A stretch of DNA of 64,000 nt from Vibrio profundi (GTDB taxonomy: Bacteria > Pseudomonadota > Gammaproteobacteria > Enterobacterales > Vibrionaceae): NCBI RefSeq assembly GCF_005281835.1, contig NZ_RZIS01000001.1, forward strand, positions 600,351 through 664,350. Reading direction: 5' to 3'. The notes under the pieces are model-generated. The model saw only the letters and a list, made by a program, of their open reading frames with translations, did not search any database and was not told the DNA's origin. The translations under genes were made by a program, and so were the position numbers. Shown here piece by piece: positions 9,345 through 19,400 of this stretch (positions are counted from its first letter, which is position 1; every line of letters starts with the position of its first letter).

Positions 9345-9804
9345 CAATAATTATTTACATACTCATATTTAGATAGAAATATCAATTAAAGCCTCTGAAC
9401 GAAGTCAACTTAATGACGCAAACGTTTAGGGGCTTTTTTATTAGCATAATCGACTGAATTTTTTATAAGCATAACTAAAATGTATAAGTTATGGTACGAA
9501 AGCTGTGCTGATAACGCTGTCTTTATCACTATCCTTAGTTCTATATGTTATCTGCGACGCTTCGCACACACAGCTAAATTGTATCCAAATATATTTCATG
9601 TCAAAAATATGACTTAGCTCGATTAACTTGAGTGAATAGATTAATAATATTTTTATTAGTAGTGCTTATGTCTTAACGTTGTCACTAGTAATGAAATTGT
9701 TGCTAATATTAATTTGATATTAATTAGGTTGCATTTTGTTGGGTTGATAACGCTGATTTTCAGTAAGAACTCTCTTTTGGCGATAGGAATGGAGTATATC
9801 CCAA
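9345..9804. other. 460-base AT-rich intergenic region upstream of the peptide transporter block
   Basis: After the pyrF terminator there is about 360 bases of AT-rich DNA with no convincing coding frame on either strand. It must hold the promoter of the downstream transporter operon. The 11-base word TGATAACGCTG occurs twice in direct orientation (9509-9519 and 9745-9755). I recognise no known operator. Confidence 0.6.
9387..9440 (+). terminator. Long-stem terminator after pyrF
   Basis: AAAGCC..CT.AACG (9388-9401) pairs imperfectly with CGTTT.GGGGCTTT (9423-9435), with about 20 bases of internal loop and a T run. It is less compact than the other terminators in the window, so confidence is lower. 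Confidence 0.65.
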
Positions 9805-10827
9805 TTGTTAGCATATATATTAAGACGTCTATTATTAGTCGTACCGACATTTCTAGGAATAACAATATTAATCTTCGCGATTACTCGTTTTGTACCTGGC
9901 GGACCCGTTGAAAGAATGTTGTCTAGCATGCATTCTGGAAGCGATAGTGCCTCTGTAAGTGTTGCTGGAAATAGCTCGGCATTGTCTGATGACCAAATAG
10001 CTGATCTAAATGCCTTTTACGGTTTAGATAAACCAATATTTGAATCGTATATAGATTGGCTATCAAAAATTATTGTATTGGATTTCGGAGAGTCGACGCG
10101 TTACTACGAGCCTGTAAGCGATATGATTGCGGAGCGACTTCCCGTATCGCTATTTTATGGTGGAATGACGTTTTTTATAAGCTATTTTATTTCTATTCCG
10201 CTTGGTTATTTTAAAGCTATTAAACATGGTTCGGTATTTGATTCCGCATCTTCTATATTAATTTTTATTGGGTATGCATTACCTGGTTATGTAGTGGGCG
10301 TGTTTCTAATTACGGTGTTTGCATACAATTTAGATTGGTTCCCTATGGGAGGCTTTGTTGGTGATGACTTTGATGACTACGAAACATTATCAGAACAAGT
10401 TAAAGACATTATGTGGCATGCAGTGCTTCCATTAATCTGTTATTTAATCGGTGATTTTGCGACGCTCACTATGACCATGAAAAATAATTTAATGGAAAAT
10501 ATTTCGGCGGATTATATCCGAACTGCGATTGCTAAAGGTTTACCGTTTAAAACTGCAGTTCGAAAGCATGCGCTTCAAAATAGCTTGATACCCATTGCTA
10601 GTCATTTTGGAAACTCTTTGCTGTTTTTCATGACAGGATCATTTTTGATTGAAGTGATCTTCAATATCGATGGAATAGGCTTATTAGGCTATGAATCGAT
10701 AGTGGAAAGGGACTACCCAGTCGTAATGGGAATCGTCGCAATCAATGCAGTAATGTTAATGGTCGGGAATATTTTGTCTGATCTGTGTGTTGCGCTTGCG
10801 GATCCTAGAGTGAGGTTCGGATCATGA
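9805..10827 (+). CDS. Peptide ABC transporter permease, YejB/OppB-like
   Basis: A 340-residue inner-membrane permease with about six hydrophobic segments, starting with the typical LAYILRRLLLVVPTFLGIT. The cytoplasmic coupling loop (about 230-262, SADYIRTAIAKGLPFKTAVRK) has the EAA-type motif with the invariant glycine. It fits the DppB/OppB permease family and resembles YejB most in its N-terminus. The start is TTG at 9805: a stop lies just upstream in frame and no in-frame ATG fits the conserved N-terminus; GGAG at 9791-9794 is ten bases upstream. It overlaps the next permease by four bases. Substrate is probably oligopeptides, inferred from family. Confidence 0.88.
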   Translation: MLAYILRRLLLVVPTFLGITILIFAITRFVPGGPVERMLSSMHSGSDSASVSVAGNSSALSDDQIADLNAFYGLDKPIFESYIDWLSKIIVLDFGESTRYYEPVSDMIAERLPVSLFYGGMTFFISYFISIPLGYFKAIKHGSVFDSASSILIFIGYALPGYVVGVFLITVFAYNLDWFPMGGFVGDDFDDYETLSEQVKDIMWHAVLPLICYLIGDFATLTMTMKNNLMENISADYIRTAIAKGLPFKTAVRKHALQNSLIPIASHFGNSLLFFMTGSFLIEVIFNIDGIGLLGYESIVERDYPVVMGIVAINAVMLMVGNILSDLCVALADPRVRFGS

Positions 10828-11867
10828 TTACATTGACGCCATTGACTCAGAAAAAAATTAAGCACTTTAAAGAGATTAAGCGTGGCTATTGGTCTCTGGT
10901 CATCCTATCTACGATGCTGTTTTTATCCTTGATTGCTGAAGTATTGGTTAACAATAAAGCGTTGGTTGTGAAGTATAATGGAGAGTGGTCGTTTCCAGTT
11001 TTTAGTGACGTAAGAATGGGTACTGAGTTTGGGCTAGATTATTCGAGTGAAGCTGACTATAGACAGTTGAAAGAGCAATTTGAGCAACAAGCTGAAGGGA
11101 ACTTTGTTGTTCTACCAATTGTACCTTGGAACCCTTATGAACAGGATTTTTCTGGTGACTTTCCTCCTTTAGCTCCAAGCTTAGATTCGAAGCATTACCT
11201 AGGTACCGATGTTATCGGGCGGGATATACTAGCCCGCTTAGTTTATGGCTTTAGAATCGCAATGGGGTTTGCCTTAATGACAATGGCAGTTTCCTTCGCT
11301 ATTGGTACGGTGGTTGGCTGCGCGATGGGGTATTTTGGTGGGAAATTTGATCTATTTGCACAACGTTTGATTGAAGTCTGGTCTATGGTGCCATTCCTAT
11401 ATGTGATTATGATTTTGGTGTCAGTTACTCAACCAACGTTCACATTATTTATCGCGATCAATGTGTTGTTTGGTTGGATGCCTATCACTTGGTATATGCG
11501 AACGATGACTTACAAAGAGTCTGCTCGTGAATACGTTATGGCAGCAAAAGCGTTGGGTGCGTCAACTACGAGAATTTTACTGCATCACATTCTCCCAAAT
11601 ACTATGGTTATGATTGTAACGCTCGCACCGTTTACGATCGCAGCTAACATAACAGCGTTGACTGCCCTAGATTATTTAGGCTTAGGTTTAATGCCGCCAA
11701 CGCCTAGTTGGGGAGAATTGCTACAGCAAGGGAAATCAAACTTGGATGCTCCTTGGATTGTTGTCTCTGTAGTTTCCTCAATAGTCGCAGTGTTGGTGAT
11801 GGTGACGTTTATAGGCGAGGCTATTCGTTCAGCTTTTGATCCTAAGAAATTCACTCGTTACGTCTAA
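10824..11867 (+). CDS. Peptide ABC transporter permease, YejE/OppC-like
   Basis: The second permease of the importer, 347 residues. It has an N-terminal membrane segment (about 22-43), a large periplasmic insert up to about residue 115 containing PWNPYEQDFSG and the signature YLGTDVIGRDILARLVYG, then five further membrane segments. The EAA loop SAREYVMAAKALGAS lies at about 232-247. The long periplasmic insert is typical of YejE rather than classical OppC. ATG 10824 overlaps the preceding stop (ATGA), indicating coupled translation of an obligate permease pair. Confidence 0.9.
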   Translation: MITLTPLTQKKIKHFKEIKRGYWSLVILSTMLFLSLIAEVLVNNKALVVKYNGEWSFPVFSDVRMGTEFGLDYSSEADYRQLKEQFEQQAEGNFVVLPIVPWNPYEQDFSGDFPPLAPSLDSKHYLGTDVIGRDILARLVYGFRIAMGFALMTMAVSFAIGTVVGCAMGYFGGKFDLFAQRLIEVWSMVPFLYVIMILVSVTQPTFTLFIAINVLFGWMPITWYMRTMTYKESAREYVMAAKALGASTTRILLHHILPNTMVMIVTLAPFTIAANITALTALDYLGLGLMPPTPSWGELLQQGKSNLDAPWIVVSVVSSIVAVLVMVTFIGEAIRSAFDPKKFTRYV

Positions 11868-11891
11868 TGCCAACTTACAAGGAAAGTAAAA

Positions 11892-13733
11892 ATGAAAAAT
11901 AATAAAGTAACATTGGCAGTCACAGCCGCATTCGCTAGTTTTTGTTTTCAATCACAGGCTGCAACACTACCTAGTGATTTAGAGTGGCGCACGAACAACG
12001 CTGAACCACTGTTTGCATCGGATGAGGCAAAGCGAGGCGGTACTTTACGTACCTTTATGGCGAGCTTTCCTCAGACATTACGTAGCGTTGGGCCCGATGC
12101 AAATTCAGGTTTGCGACACTATTTTATGGATGGTGCACCAAAACTCGCCGAAAGACACCCAAATACCGGTAAATGGATCCCTCAACTTGCTACTGAGTGG
12201 GCATTTTCGGATGATAACCGTACGATCTTTTTCAAGTTAGATCCTAATGCTAGATGGTCAGACGGAGAAAAAATCACCGCTGATGACTACGTGTTCATGC
12301 TCAAGTATTACCGCTCTAAAGATATCATCGATCCTTGGTATAACGACTTTTTCAGTACATCGATAACCGATGTTACGAAAATCGACGATTATACGATTGC
12401 AGTGGAAACTGCGATTGAACAAAGTGACGATGCTTTGATGGTACTTGTAAACATGCCAAGTAATGGGTTCCAACCAAGGCCGGAGCATTTCTTTAAAGGT
12501 GGGAAAGACGAAAATAGTGATGGCATGGATGATAATTTCGTTCGTAAATATAACTTTAAAAGTGAACCGACAGCGGGCCCATACTACTTAGACAAAGTTA
12601 AAAAAGGCAAAAGCGTAACTTTTAAACATGTCGGAGAGGAGTGGTGGGGTTATTCCAATCGTTACTACCAAAATCGTTATAACGTCGACAAAGTGCGTAT
12701 TACAGTCATTCGAGACTTTGACATTGCGTTAAAACACTTCGAGAAGGGCAAGCTTGATTTCTTTGACCTCGTTTTACCTGAATACTGGCACGGAAAATCA
12801 GATTCGGAAGGCACTGAAAAAGGCTATATTCATAAGTTCTGGGGGTTCAATCAGACTCCTCAGGGGGCTGGCGGTTTATGGATGAACACCGCGCAACCCT
12901 TGTTAGATAATTTAGACCTACGTAAAGGCGTGATGCTCGCTACAGATTACGACGGTATGATCAAAAATATCATGCGTGGTGATTACACCCGCAAGCCGCA
13001 TGGGCTTGGATTTGGTCATGGTGAATATGACAAAAAAGACAATAAGGCTCCAGAATTTAACCCTAGTTTAGCCGCTGAATATTTTGAAAAAGCTGGGTTC
13101 GATAAAGTTGGTCCTGATGGTATTCGTGTTAATAGCAAAGGGGAACGCCTTTCTTTTGCGATAACTTATGGTTTTACCACTTGGACACCGCGAATTGCTT
13201 ACTTGAAAGAGCAAGCTAAATTAGCGGGTTTAGATTTTACTTTGAACTTAGTCGATGGCTCTTCTGCATTTAAATATATTCTTGAGAAAAAACATGAACT
13301 GGCATTCTTGAATATGGGATCGGGTGAAATTCCCGCTTACTGGGAGTATTTACACTCAGATAATGCAAACAAACCTCAAACTAACGCACATACCAATTAC
13401 AGCAGTCCTGAACTAGACAAACTGATCGAAGCTTATGACGCAGAGTTTGATCAACAAAAACGTATCGAGCTGTCGCATAAAATTCAGGATTACGTTGCTG
13501 ACGCAAGCATCATTGTTCCAGGTTATATGGTGCCGTATACAAGGGCAGTCCATTGGCGTTGGGTTCAATACCCAAGTAACCCAATGACTAAGCAGACGTT
13601 GAGCATGTTCCACCCTATGGATACCGGTAACTTCTGGATTGATACTTCTGTTAAGAAAGAAACCCAGAAAGCGATGAAAGACGGTACTTCTTTTGAGCCT
13701 GTCACCGTTACTGATGAGCAGTACAAGCTTTAA
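11892..13733 (+). CDS. Periplasmic peptide-binding protein of the ABC importer (YejA-like, SBP family 5)
   Basis: A 613-residue secreted solute-binding protein. A signal peptide (1-23, ending FCFQSQA) is followed by the SBP family 5 core, with KRGGTLRTF (about 47-55), KLAERHPNTGKWIPQLATEW and DYVFMLKYY. Length and internal motifs fit YejA, which in E. coli and Brucella binds peptides including antimicrobial ones such as microcin C. It captures substrate in the periplasm and hands it to the two permeases just upstream. Shine-Dalgarno AAGGAAAG precedes ATG 11892. The stop overlaps an alternative start of the next gene (TAATG). Confidence 0.9.
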   Translation: MKNNKVTLAVTAAFASFCFQSQAATLPSDLEWRTNNAEPLFASDEAKRGGTLRTFMASFPQTLRSVGPDANSGLRHYFMDGAPKLAERHPNTGKWIPQLATEWAFSDDNRTIFFKLDPNARWSDGEKITADDYVFMLKYYRSKDIIDPWYNDFFSTSITDVTKIDDYTIAVETAIEQSDDALMVLVNMPSNGFQPRPEHFFKGGKDENSDGMDDNFVRKYNFKSEPTAGPYYLDKVKKGKSVTFKHVGEEWWGYSNRYYQNRYNVDKVRITVIRDFDIALKHFEKGKLDFFDLVLPEYWHGKSDSEGTEKGYIHKFWGFNQTPQGAGGLWMNTAQPLLDNLDLRKGVMLATDYDGMIKNIMRGDYTRKPHGLGFGHGEYDKKDNKAPEFNPSLAAEYFEKAGFDKVGPDGIRVNSKGERLSFAITYGFTTWTPRIAYLKEQAKLAGLDFTLNLVDGSSAFKYILEKKHELAFLNMGSGEIPAYWEYLHSDNANKPQTNAHTNYSSPELDKLIEAYDAEFDQQKRIELSHKIQDYVADASIIVPGYMVPYTRAVHWRWVQYPSNPMTKQTLSMFHPMDTGNFWIDTSVKKETQKAMKDGTSFEPVTVTDEQYKL

Positions 13734-13750
13734 TGGAAGGTGTAAACGCT

Positions 13751-14617
13751 ATGAAGAATGAAGTAATCCTGAGCGTTAAAGGGTTAGAAGCTGAATTCAA
13801 AACGGATGAGGGACTAGTTAAGGTACTTCACGGGGTGAGTTTTGACGTGAAGAAAGGTAAGACCTTAGGGTTAGTCGGCGAGTCCGGTTGCGGTAAAAGT
13901 GTCACTTCGATGTCGATAATGGGCTTGCTCCCTAAACCCTACGGAAACGTAGTCTCAGGGCAGATCCTTTATAAAGGTAAAGACCTAGTGACCGTTCCAG
14001 CTGAAGAAATGTACTCGATGCGTGGAGATGCGATATCGATTATTTTCCAGGATCCTATGACAGCACTCAATCCGGTTCATACGGTTGGCAAGCAGATAAT
14101 GGAAGTTCTAGAGCTTCATCGCCCAGAATTAGCGAAGGAAGAACGTCGAGCCTATGCAATCTCTATGTTAGAGAAAGTAAAAATTCCATTACCAGATAAG
14201 CGAATCGATGAATATCCTCATAATTTATCAGGGGGAATGAGGCAAAGAGTCATGATCGCAATGGCATTGGCTTGTAAACCCGATTTATTGATATGTGATG
14301 AACCAACTACAGCGCTGGATGTGACTGTACAATCATCAATACTGGAATTGATGAATGAGCTACAAGAAGAAACAGGAATGGGAATGTTATTCATCACACA
14401 TGATTTAGGCGTTGTCGCTGAAATTTGTGATGATGTTGCGGTGATGTATGCGGGTAAAGTTGTTGAATATGCGGATGTTTATGATTTGTTTGATAGCCCG
14501 CAACACCCTTACACCAAGCGTTTACTAGGGCTGATGCCGAACTTGGATAAGCAGCCAAAACAAATCATCGATATTCCTGATATTGACCAAAGCGCGTTTC
14601 CAGAGTTTCGAGGATAA
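13751..14617 (+). CDS. Peptide ABC transporter ATP-binding protein, OppD/DppD-like
   Basis: A 288-residue ATPase with Walker A GESGCGKS (43-50), signature LSGGMRQR (159-166), Walker B LLICDEPTTALD (179-190) and the H-loop FITHDLGV. The C-terminal DSPQHPYTKRLLGLMP is the family-specific extension. The start was placed at ATG 13751, because GGAAGGT (13735-13741) lies nine bases upstream; an in-frame ATG at 13733 overlaps the previous stop and would bury this ribosome site. E. coli YejF fuses two ATPase domains in one chain, whereas here they are separate genes, as in Opp and Dpp systems. The C-terminus is a little shorter than OppD. Confidence 0.9.
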   Translation: MKNEVILSVKGLEAEFKTDEGLVKVLHGVSFDVKKGKTLGLVGESGCGKSVTSMSIMGLLPKPYGNVVSGQILYKGKDLVTVPAEEMYSMRGDAISIIFQDPMTALNPVHTVGKQIMEVLELHRPELAKEERRAYAISMLEKVKIPLPDKRIDEYPHNLSGGMRQRVMIAMALACKPDLLICDEPTTALDVTVQSSILELMNELQEETGMGMLFITHDLGVVAEICDDVAVMYAGKVVEYADVYDLFDSPQHPYTKRLLGLMPNLDKQPKQIIDIPDIDQSAFPEFRG

Positions 14618-14622
14618 GAGTT

Positions 14623-15429
14623 GTGGAAGAAGTACTTAGAATTGAAAACCTGAAACAACACTTTGTCTCAGGAAAAAGGTTGTTTGCGAAGGGTTATACA
14701 GTTAAGGCAGTTAACGGTGTATCTTTTTCGCTCAACAGAGGTGAAACGCTTGGGCTTGTGGGGGAGTCCGGGTGTGGAAAAAGCACATTAGGTCGAACTA
14801 TTTTAAAGTTATTTGAACCAACACAAGGCTCAATCTTTTTTGAAGGGGAGGATATAACCAAGTTAAACCCAAAAGAAATGCGTCCTTTGCGTAGAGAAAT
14901 GCAAATCGTCTTTCAAGATCCTATGGAATCCTTAAATCAGCGTCATACGATTGGGATGATTTTAGAAGAGCCCTACGTAATCCATAATGTCGGGTCGTCA
15001 AAGGAGCGCAAAGAGTGGGTACTTGAACTACTTGATAAGGTAGGTCTGCCAAGAACTTCAGTCAATCGCTACCCTCACGAGTTCTCCGGGGGCCAAAGGC
15101 AAAGGATCGGTATTGCACGAGCGATTGCACTAAAACCAAAGCTTCTTATTTGTGATGAATCAGTATCTGCTTTAGATGTATCCGTTCAGGCGCAAATAAT
15201 TAATTTATTGTTAAAGCTTCAATCAGAAATGAACTTAGCAATCATATTTATTTCACACGATTTATCTGTAGTAAAACAAGTTTCAGATAACGTAGCAGTG
15301 ATGTATTTTGGAGAAATCGTAGAGTATGGAACTGCACTAGAGGTTTATAATAGCCCTCAAAATGATTACACAAAAAAATTACTATCAGCAATTCCAATTA
15401 CGCACCCTAGCCAAAGAAAGAAAAGATAG
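14623..15429 (+). CDS. Peptide ABC transporter ATP-binding protein, OppF/DppF-like
   Basis: The second ATPase, 268 residues, with Walker A GESGCGKST (47-55), signature FSGGQRQR (154-161) and Walker B LLICDESVSALD (174-185), plus the family extension YNSPQNDYTKKLLSAIP. Serine replaces the usual proline in DEP(T/V) of Walker B, as in many OppF proteins. The start is GTG at 14623, five bases after the previous stop, with AGGATAAGAG just upstream. It pairs with the preceding ATPase to drive import. It is the last gene of the five-gene transporter operon. Confidence 0.9.
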   Translation: MEEVLRIENLKQHFVSGKRLFAKGYTVKAVNGVSFSLNRGETLGLVGESGCGKSTLGRTILKLFEPTQGSIFFEGEDITKLNPKEMRPLRREMQIVFQDPMESLNQRHTIGMILEEPYVIHNVGSSKERKEWVLELLDKVGLPRTSVNRYPHEFSGGQRQRIGIARAIALKPKLLICDESVSALDVSVQAQIINLLLKLQSEMNLAIIFISHDLSVVKQVSDNVAVMYFGEIVEYGTALEVYNSPQNDYTKKLLSAIPITHPSQRKKR

Positions 15430-15629
15430 TAAATAAAATAATAAATACAATCTCTATATAAATAGAACTTAATTTCGCTTGTTAATTTGATATTAGATTT
15501 TAGGGCTAAGCCCTATTTCTGATGGTTATTATCGAGGATTGAAAAATCCCTCGAGGAATAGTTACACCTCGTGAATTCGGTAATACATGGATGACTCTTG
15601 TGAGTCTAATATTTCATGGAAGTTAACAT
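15430..15629. promoter_or_regulatory. 200-base intergenic region with three hairpins before the outer-membrane gene
   Basis: Three inverted repeats are visible: TAGGGCT/AGCCCTA at 15501-15515, which could end the transporter operon but lacks a T run; CGAGGATT with AATCCCTCG (one bulge) at about 15532-15555; and GACTC/GAGTC at 15592-15606. The ribosome site GGAAGT lies about six bases before the ATG at 15630. Whether the transporter transcript reads through into the next two genes cannot be decided from sequence. Confidence 0.45.
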
Positions 15630-16466
15630 ATGCAGAACACACATAAATGGAAACTGAGTTCGATATCTCTACTTGTTTCTTCTTTATTTGTCTCGCCATT
15701 ATTGGCGGAAGAAAGTATTGAAATAAAACAAGAAGAAAAAGAACAACCAAGTAAGTTTGGCGGTTCAGTTTCTTTAGCTTACGACACCAATATATATAAC
15801 AAAGATGATTACCGCTCTGTAAGAAACTTTTCCTGGAGTGGTACGTTGACCTACCAAATTAATGACAACCTCAGCAGCTACCTTTCAAGCGGTGGATATC
15901 GCGCGCTAGAAGATGAAGTAGGTACTTACGCTACGGACTCTGTCGCTGGATTAAGCTATTCAAGCTTATTTACTTTTGGCGAAACAGGTAAAGCTGGCCT
16001 GAGTGGTCAGTTAACAATACCTACCTCGGAAACTTCACGAAAAGATGAACTGGTTACTGCTTTACGAATTGCAATGCCAGTAAGCGCCAAAGCTCTTGGC
16101 GTCAATTTTTCGCTTTCCCCTCGATTAAGAAAAAACTTCCACGAATACAAGACGGCTGGTGGCCGTTCACTCACAGAGTGGACTTACTCACTTTCAGCTG
16201 GAGCGAGCTACAGCTTTACGAAATTGACATTAGGAATTTCAGCTCTTGGTGGAAACACAATCAGTTATCAGGGTACTCGACGCGAGAGTATTACTTATGG
16301 CGGCTCATTATATGGGGCTTACCAGGCAACGGATCATTTCAATTTTAGTCTGACGGCTGCTACGTCAGGTTTTTATGCAGATGCAGAAAGAGGAACGCTA
16401 GGAAGTATAGATCTATTTGATGCAGACCGCGCTTCATATATTGCGCAAGTTACATATTCCTTTTAG
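15630..16466 (+). CDS. Putative outer-membrane beta-barrel protein of unknown family
   Basis: A 278-residue protein with a clear signal peptide (1-26, ending VSPLLA) and then alternating polar/hydrophobic strands: GGSVSLAYDTNIY, WSGTLTYQINDN, SAGASYSFTKLTLGISA, YIAQVTYSF. The C-terminus ends in a strand finishing with Phe, the usual signal for the outer-membrane insertion machinery. About 10-12 strands seem possible. I do not recognise the family. It could be a small porin or channel, or a surface structural barrel. It lies 29 bases upstream of a large lipoprotease and 200 bases after a peptide importer, which makes a role in protein or peptide use attractive but unproven. Confidence 0.7.
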   Translation: MQNTHKWKLSSISLLVSSLFVSPLLAEESIEIKQEEKEQPSKFGGSVSLAYDTNIYNKDDYRSVRNFSWSGTLTYQINDNLSSYLSSGGYRALEDEVGTYATDSVAGLSYSSLFTFGETGKAGLSGQLTIPTSETSRKDELVTALRIAMPVSAKALGVNFSLSPRLRKNFHEYKTAGGRSLTEWTYSLSAGASYSFTKLTLGISALGGNTISYQGTRRESITYGGSLYGAYQATDHFNFSLTAATSGFYADAERGTLGSIDLFDADRASYIAQVTYSF

Positions 16467-16495
16467 GGAAATAAAAATATAACAAGGAACACGAC

Positions 16496-19400
16496 ATGAA
16501 TTTTAAAAAGATAGCATTAGCCTCTGCGATAGGCGGCATATTAGCCGGCTGTGGTGCAGACGACCAACAATATGAAACAGTAGAACGTGATGCGAAGGAA
16601 TTCGCAGTAAAAGATTTGAAAGTCGATGGTAGGTGGTTTTATGTCCCTACGACTGGCGCGGCTCCGCGGTTTGCGTTGAATCAGTTTCCTTTTCTTCAAG
16701 GCATGGGACGATATGTAGAGCTTTGCTTTACTGAAACTGGTCTCGATGTCCGACATTTTGATCGAAACAACCCAGACTTTAATATTCCCAAAGACTCTAA
16801 CGGATATTGTTTAGAGCAAGACATGGTAGGTTCGGATGACATATCTAACTTTGCTCATGTTTTAACTATTCCTGGTGATTTTGCTGCTTACCGTTGTGCT
16901 GAAGATTCGTATGGCGATTGTACGAATAAAGAAGAAGTGAACAAAGATGCGAGTTTAGGTTACCGTTCTAATACGCACTTTACCCCTGATCCAACCGAAT
17001 TAGATGTCGTAGAATTTAACTATGAAGAGCTTTACGGATTAACTGATGGTTTAGATGAAGTAAACGTAGAGCTTGTGTCATGGGATTTTGACCCTAAAGC
17101 AGGAGTTCTAAACTTCGAATTAGAAAGAACGTTCCGTGTTGATTTAGCTAAGATCTCTAACTACATTAATTTCAATACGAAAGCAGGTATTGAAGACGCT
17201 CTTTCTGACGGTGCGTTTAAATCTCGTTTCCATTATTCACTTGTGCACGAAAGCATCGTGGCATCAAAAGACTATGAGCCAATCTTGTACCCGGTAGGAG
17301 ATGAAAATGATATCGGTTACTTTACTACGGCTAGCAAAAAGCTAAATCCAATCACCAACAAGTACGACCGTGATGTAGTTTATCTAAATCGTTTTAATCC
17401 GAATTTGGAAAGTATTAAGTACTATTTATCGGACAACTTTTTTGAAGATAAAAATAAGCTGTTTTTAGATTCAACGATCGAAACTATCGACAAAATGAAT
17501 AAAGCGCTCGAATTGTTTGGCGCGGATTCAGGTAAGCCACACATTGAAATTGTGAACCAAGCTGAGCCTGCTGGTATCCACCCAGGTGACTTACGTTATA
17601 ACGTGATAAACCTCGTCGATGAACCATTAGCCAACGGTCTTCTTGGTTATGGACCATCAGTAGGAAACCCTGTAACCGGAGAAATCATCAAGGCTCATGT
17701 GAATCAATATTCCGGTGTAGCTCGTACAGGAGTACCATTCTATTGGGATAACTTGGTTCGTTTTTATAATCGAAATCAGTTAGATATGGATGGGCTCCCG
17801 GCAGAGGCAGTTTCCACTAATGCAACCCAAGATAATGATCAAAGTACGACTCAAGAAGTGACGGCTCGCCTGGCTGAACTGTCAGTTATGAATGCGATTA
17901 GTAATCTTCAAGATTCTGATGTGACGGCTCCAAGCTATATTGATGACTCAATTCAAGATCGAAATTACAAAGCTAGGCCGACATTATTAACATCGAACGT
18001 AAACGATGAGATGGACTTAAGTGACATTGTTGAAGCGGAAGACAATCGATTATCGTTCTGGGCTGAGAATAATGCCTATCCGATTGAAGCCTCGTGGGTG
18101 TCTTCGACTAGTAAGGCATCATTGGAAACTCTGTCTTTTAAAGATGACGATCGTTACTTCAACAGTGATGGCGAGTTGCTTCGTTGGAAGCACCTTCCAG
18201 CAGAGGTGCAGCGAGAAGTCGCTGATGCGATTACTGTTGCGACTTACAGTAACACGCTAGTTCATGAAATCGGTCACAACGTTGGCTTACGCCATAACTT
18301 TAAAGGCTCCAATGACAAGGACAATTATTACACGCTTGAACAAGCCAGAGCATTAGGCTTACAAAACATTCCTGCGTACAGTTCAACAATGGACTACGCA
18401 CCTAGTATGTTAGATGAGACTCCAACATGGGGTTTGTATGATATTGCTGCATTTAAATTTGCTTATGGTCGTATTGTTGAGACGGTCCAAGATTCATCAG
18501 GTAACCCTGTGGATCCTGTGACGTTGCCAGAGAACCCTTCCGCTGAGCAATTAGCAGATTATCAAGCATACCAAGACTATCTAGGTTCGTTTGCAGGCAA
18601 GTTTGGTGCAGATAGTGATGCATTAATGACGTGTACCGAAGTAGAGACGTTAAAGGATGACGCTGGCAATGAAACAGGTCAGTCTTTGTACAATTGTGAT
18701 TTCTCAAAATTTGATGAAGCGGCTCGTAACAACTCAGAGTATGCGAAGACTCGTTATGGTGCATTGTATTACTTAGAGAACTTTGCACAATTAGAGTCTA
18801 TTCAGCGTAAGAGTTACGCTTTCTGTACGGACGGAAACGTATCTCTCAACAGTGACTGTAACCGTTTTGATGAAGGGACTAACTTAGAGGAGATCGTGCA
18901 ATATAAATGGCAAAACTATTTAGATAGTTTTGATCGCCGTAATGCCGCGGAATACACACCGCATGGTATGTATTTATCTGACTACCCTAGCTACATCGTT
19001 AGGCGTTTCAGTGAAATGAGTGGAATCCGAGATAAGATAGAAGACCTTGAAAGAATTGATAACGTCTTCACTGGTGGGCAAGGTAAGCCAGGTGATTTGT
19101 TATTATCTTTGGCAAACAACGAAACCTATTGCCGCGAGGGCGATGATACTAGCCGTTGGTTCTGTGATTATGCCAATGGTGCCAAACTGTCGGCAGCGTT
19201 CTTCTTAGATGTTTTGAGGACTCCTGAACATCAATGTGTTATTCAAAATGGGACAGGTGAACAGAAAGTGGTTTCACTTGGAGATACTCTAAATCGATTT
19301 AGTTTCTCGATTCCTGCCGATTACGACATCGTTGAAGCTAACTGCTTCGACAATGTTGCCGCAGATGCTATTGAATACGTTGAGTCAGGCTATACTGCTG

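Noticed and set aside
9415..9428. ACGCAAACGTTTAG after pyrF looks like a PurR box
   Set aside because: It lies in the loop and right arm of the pyrF terminator, downstream of the gene, and the second half departs from the consensus.
9656..9929. ORFs on both strands over the start of the YejB-like gene
   Set aside because: Short AT-rich frames that overlap the real permease and its promoter, without protein-like patterns.
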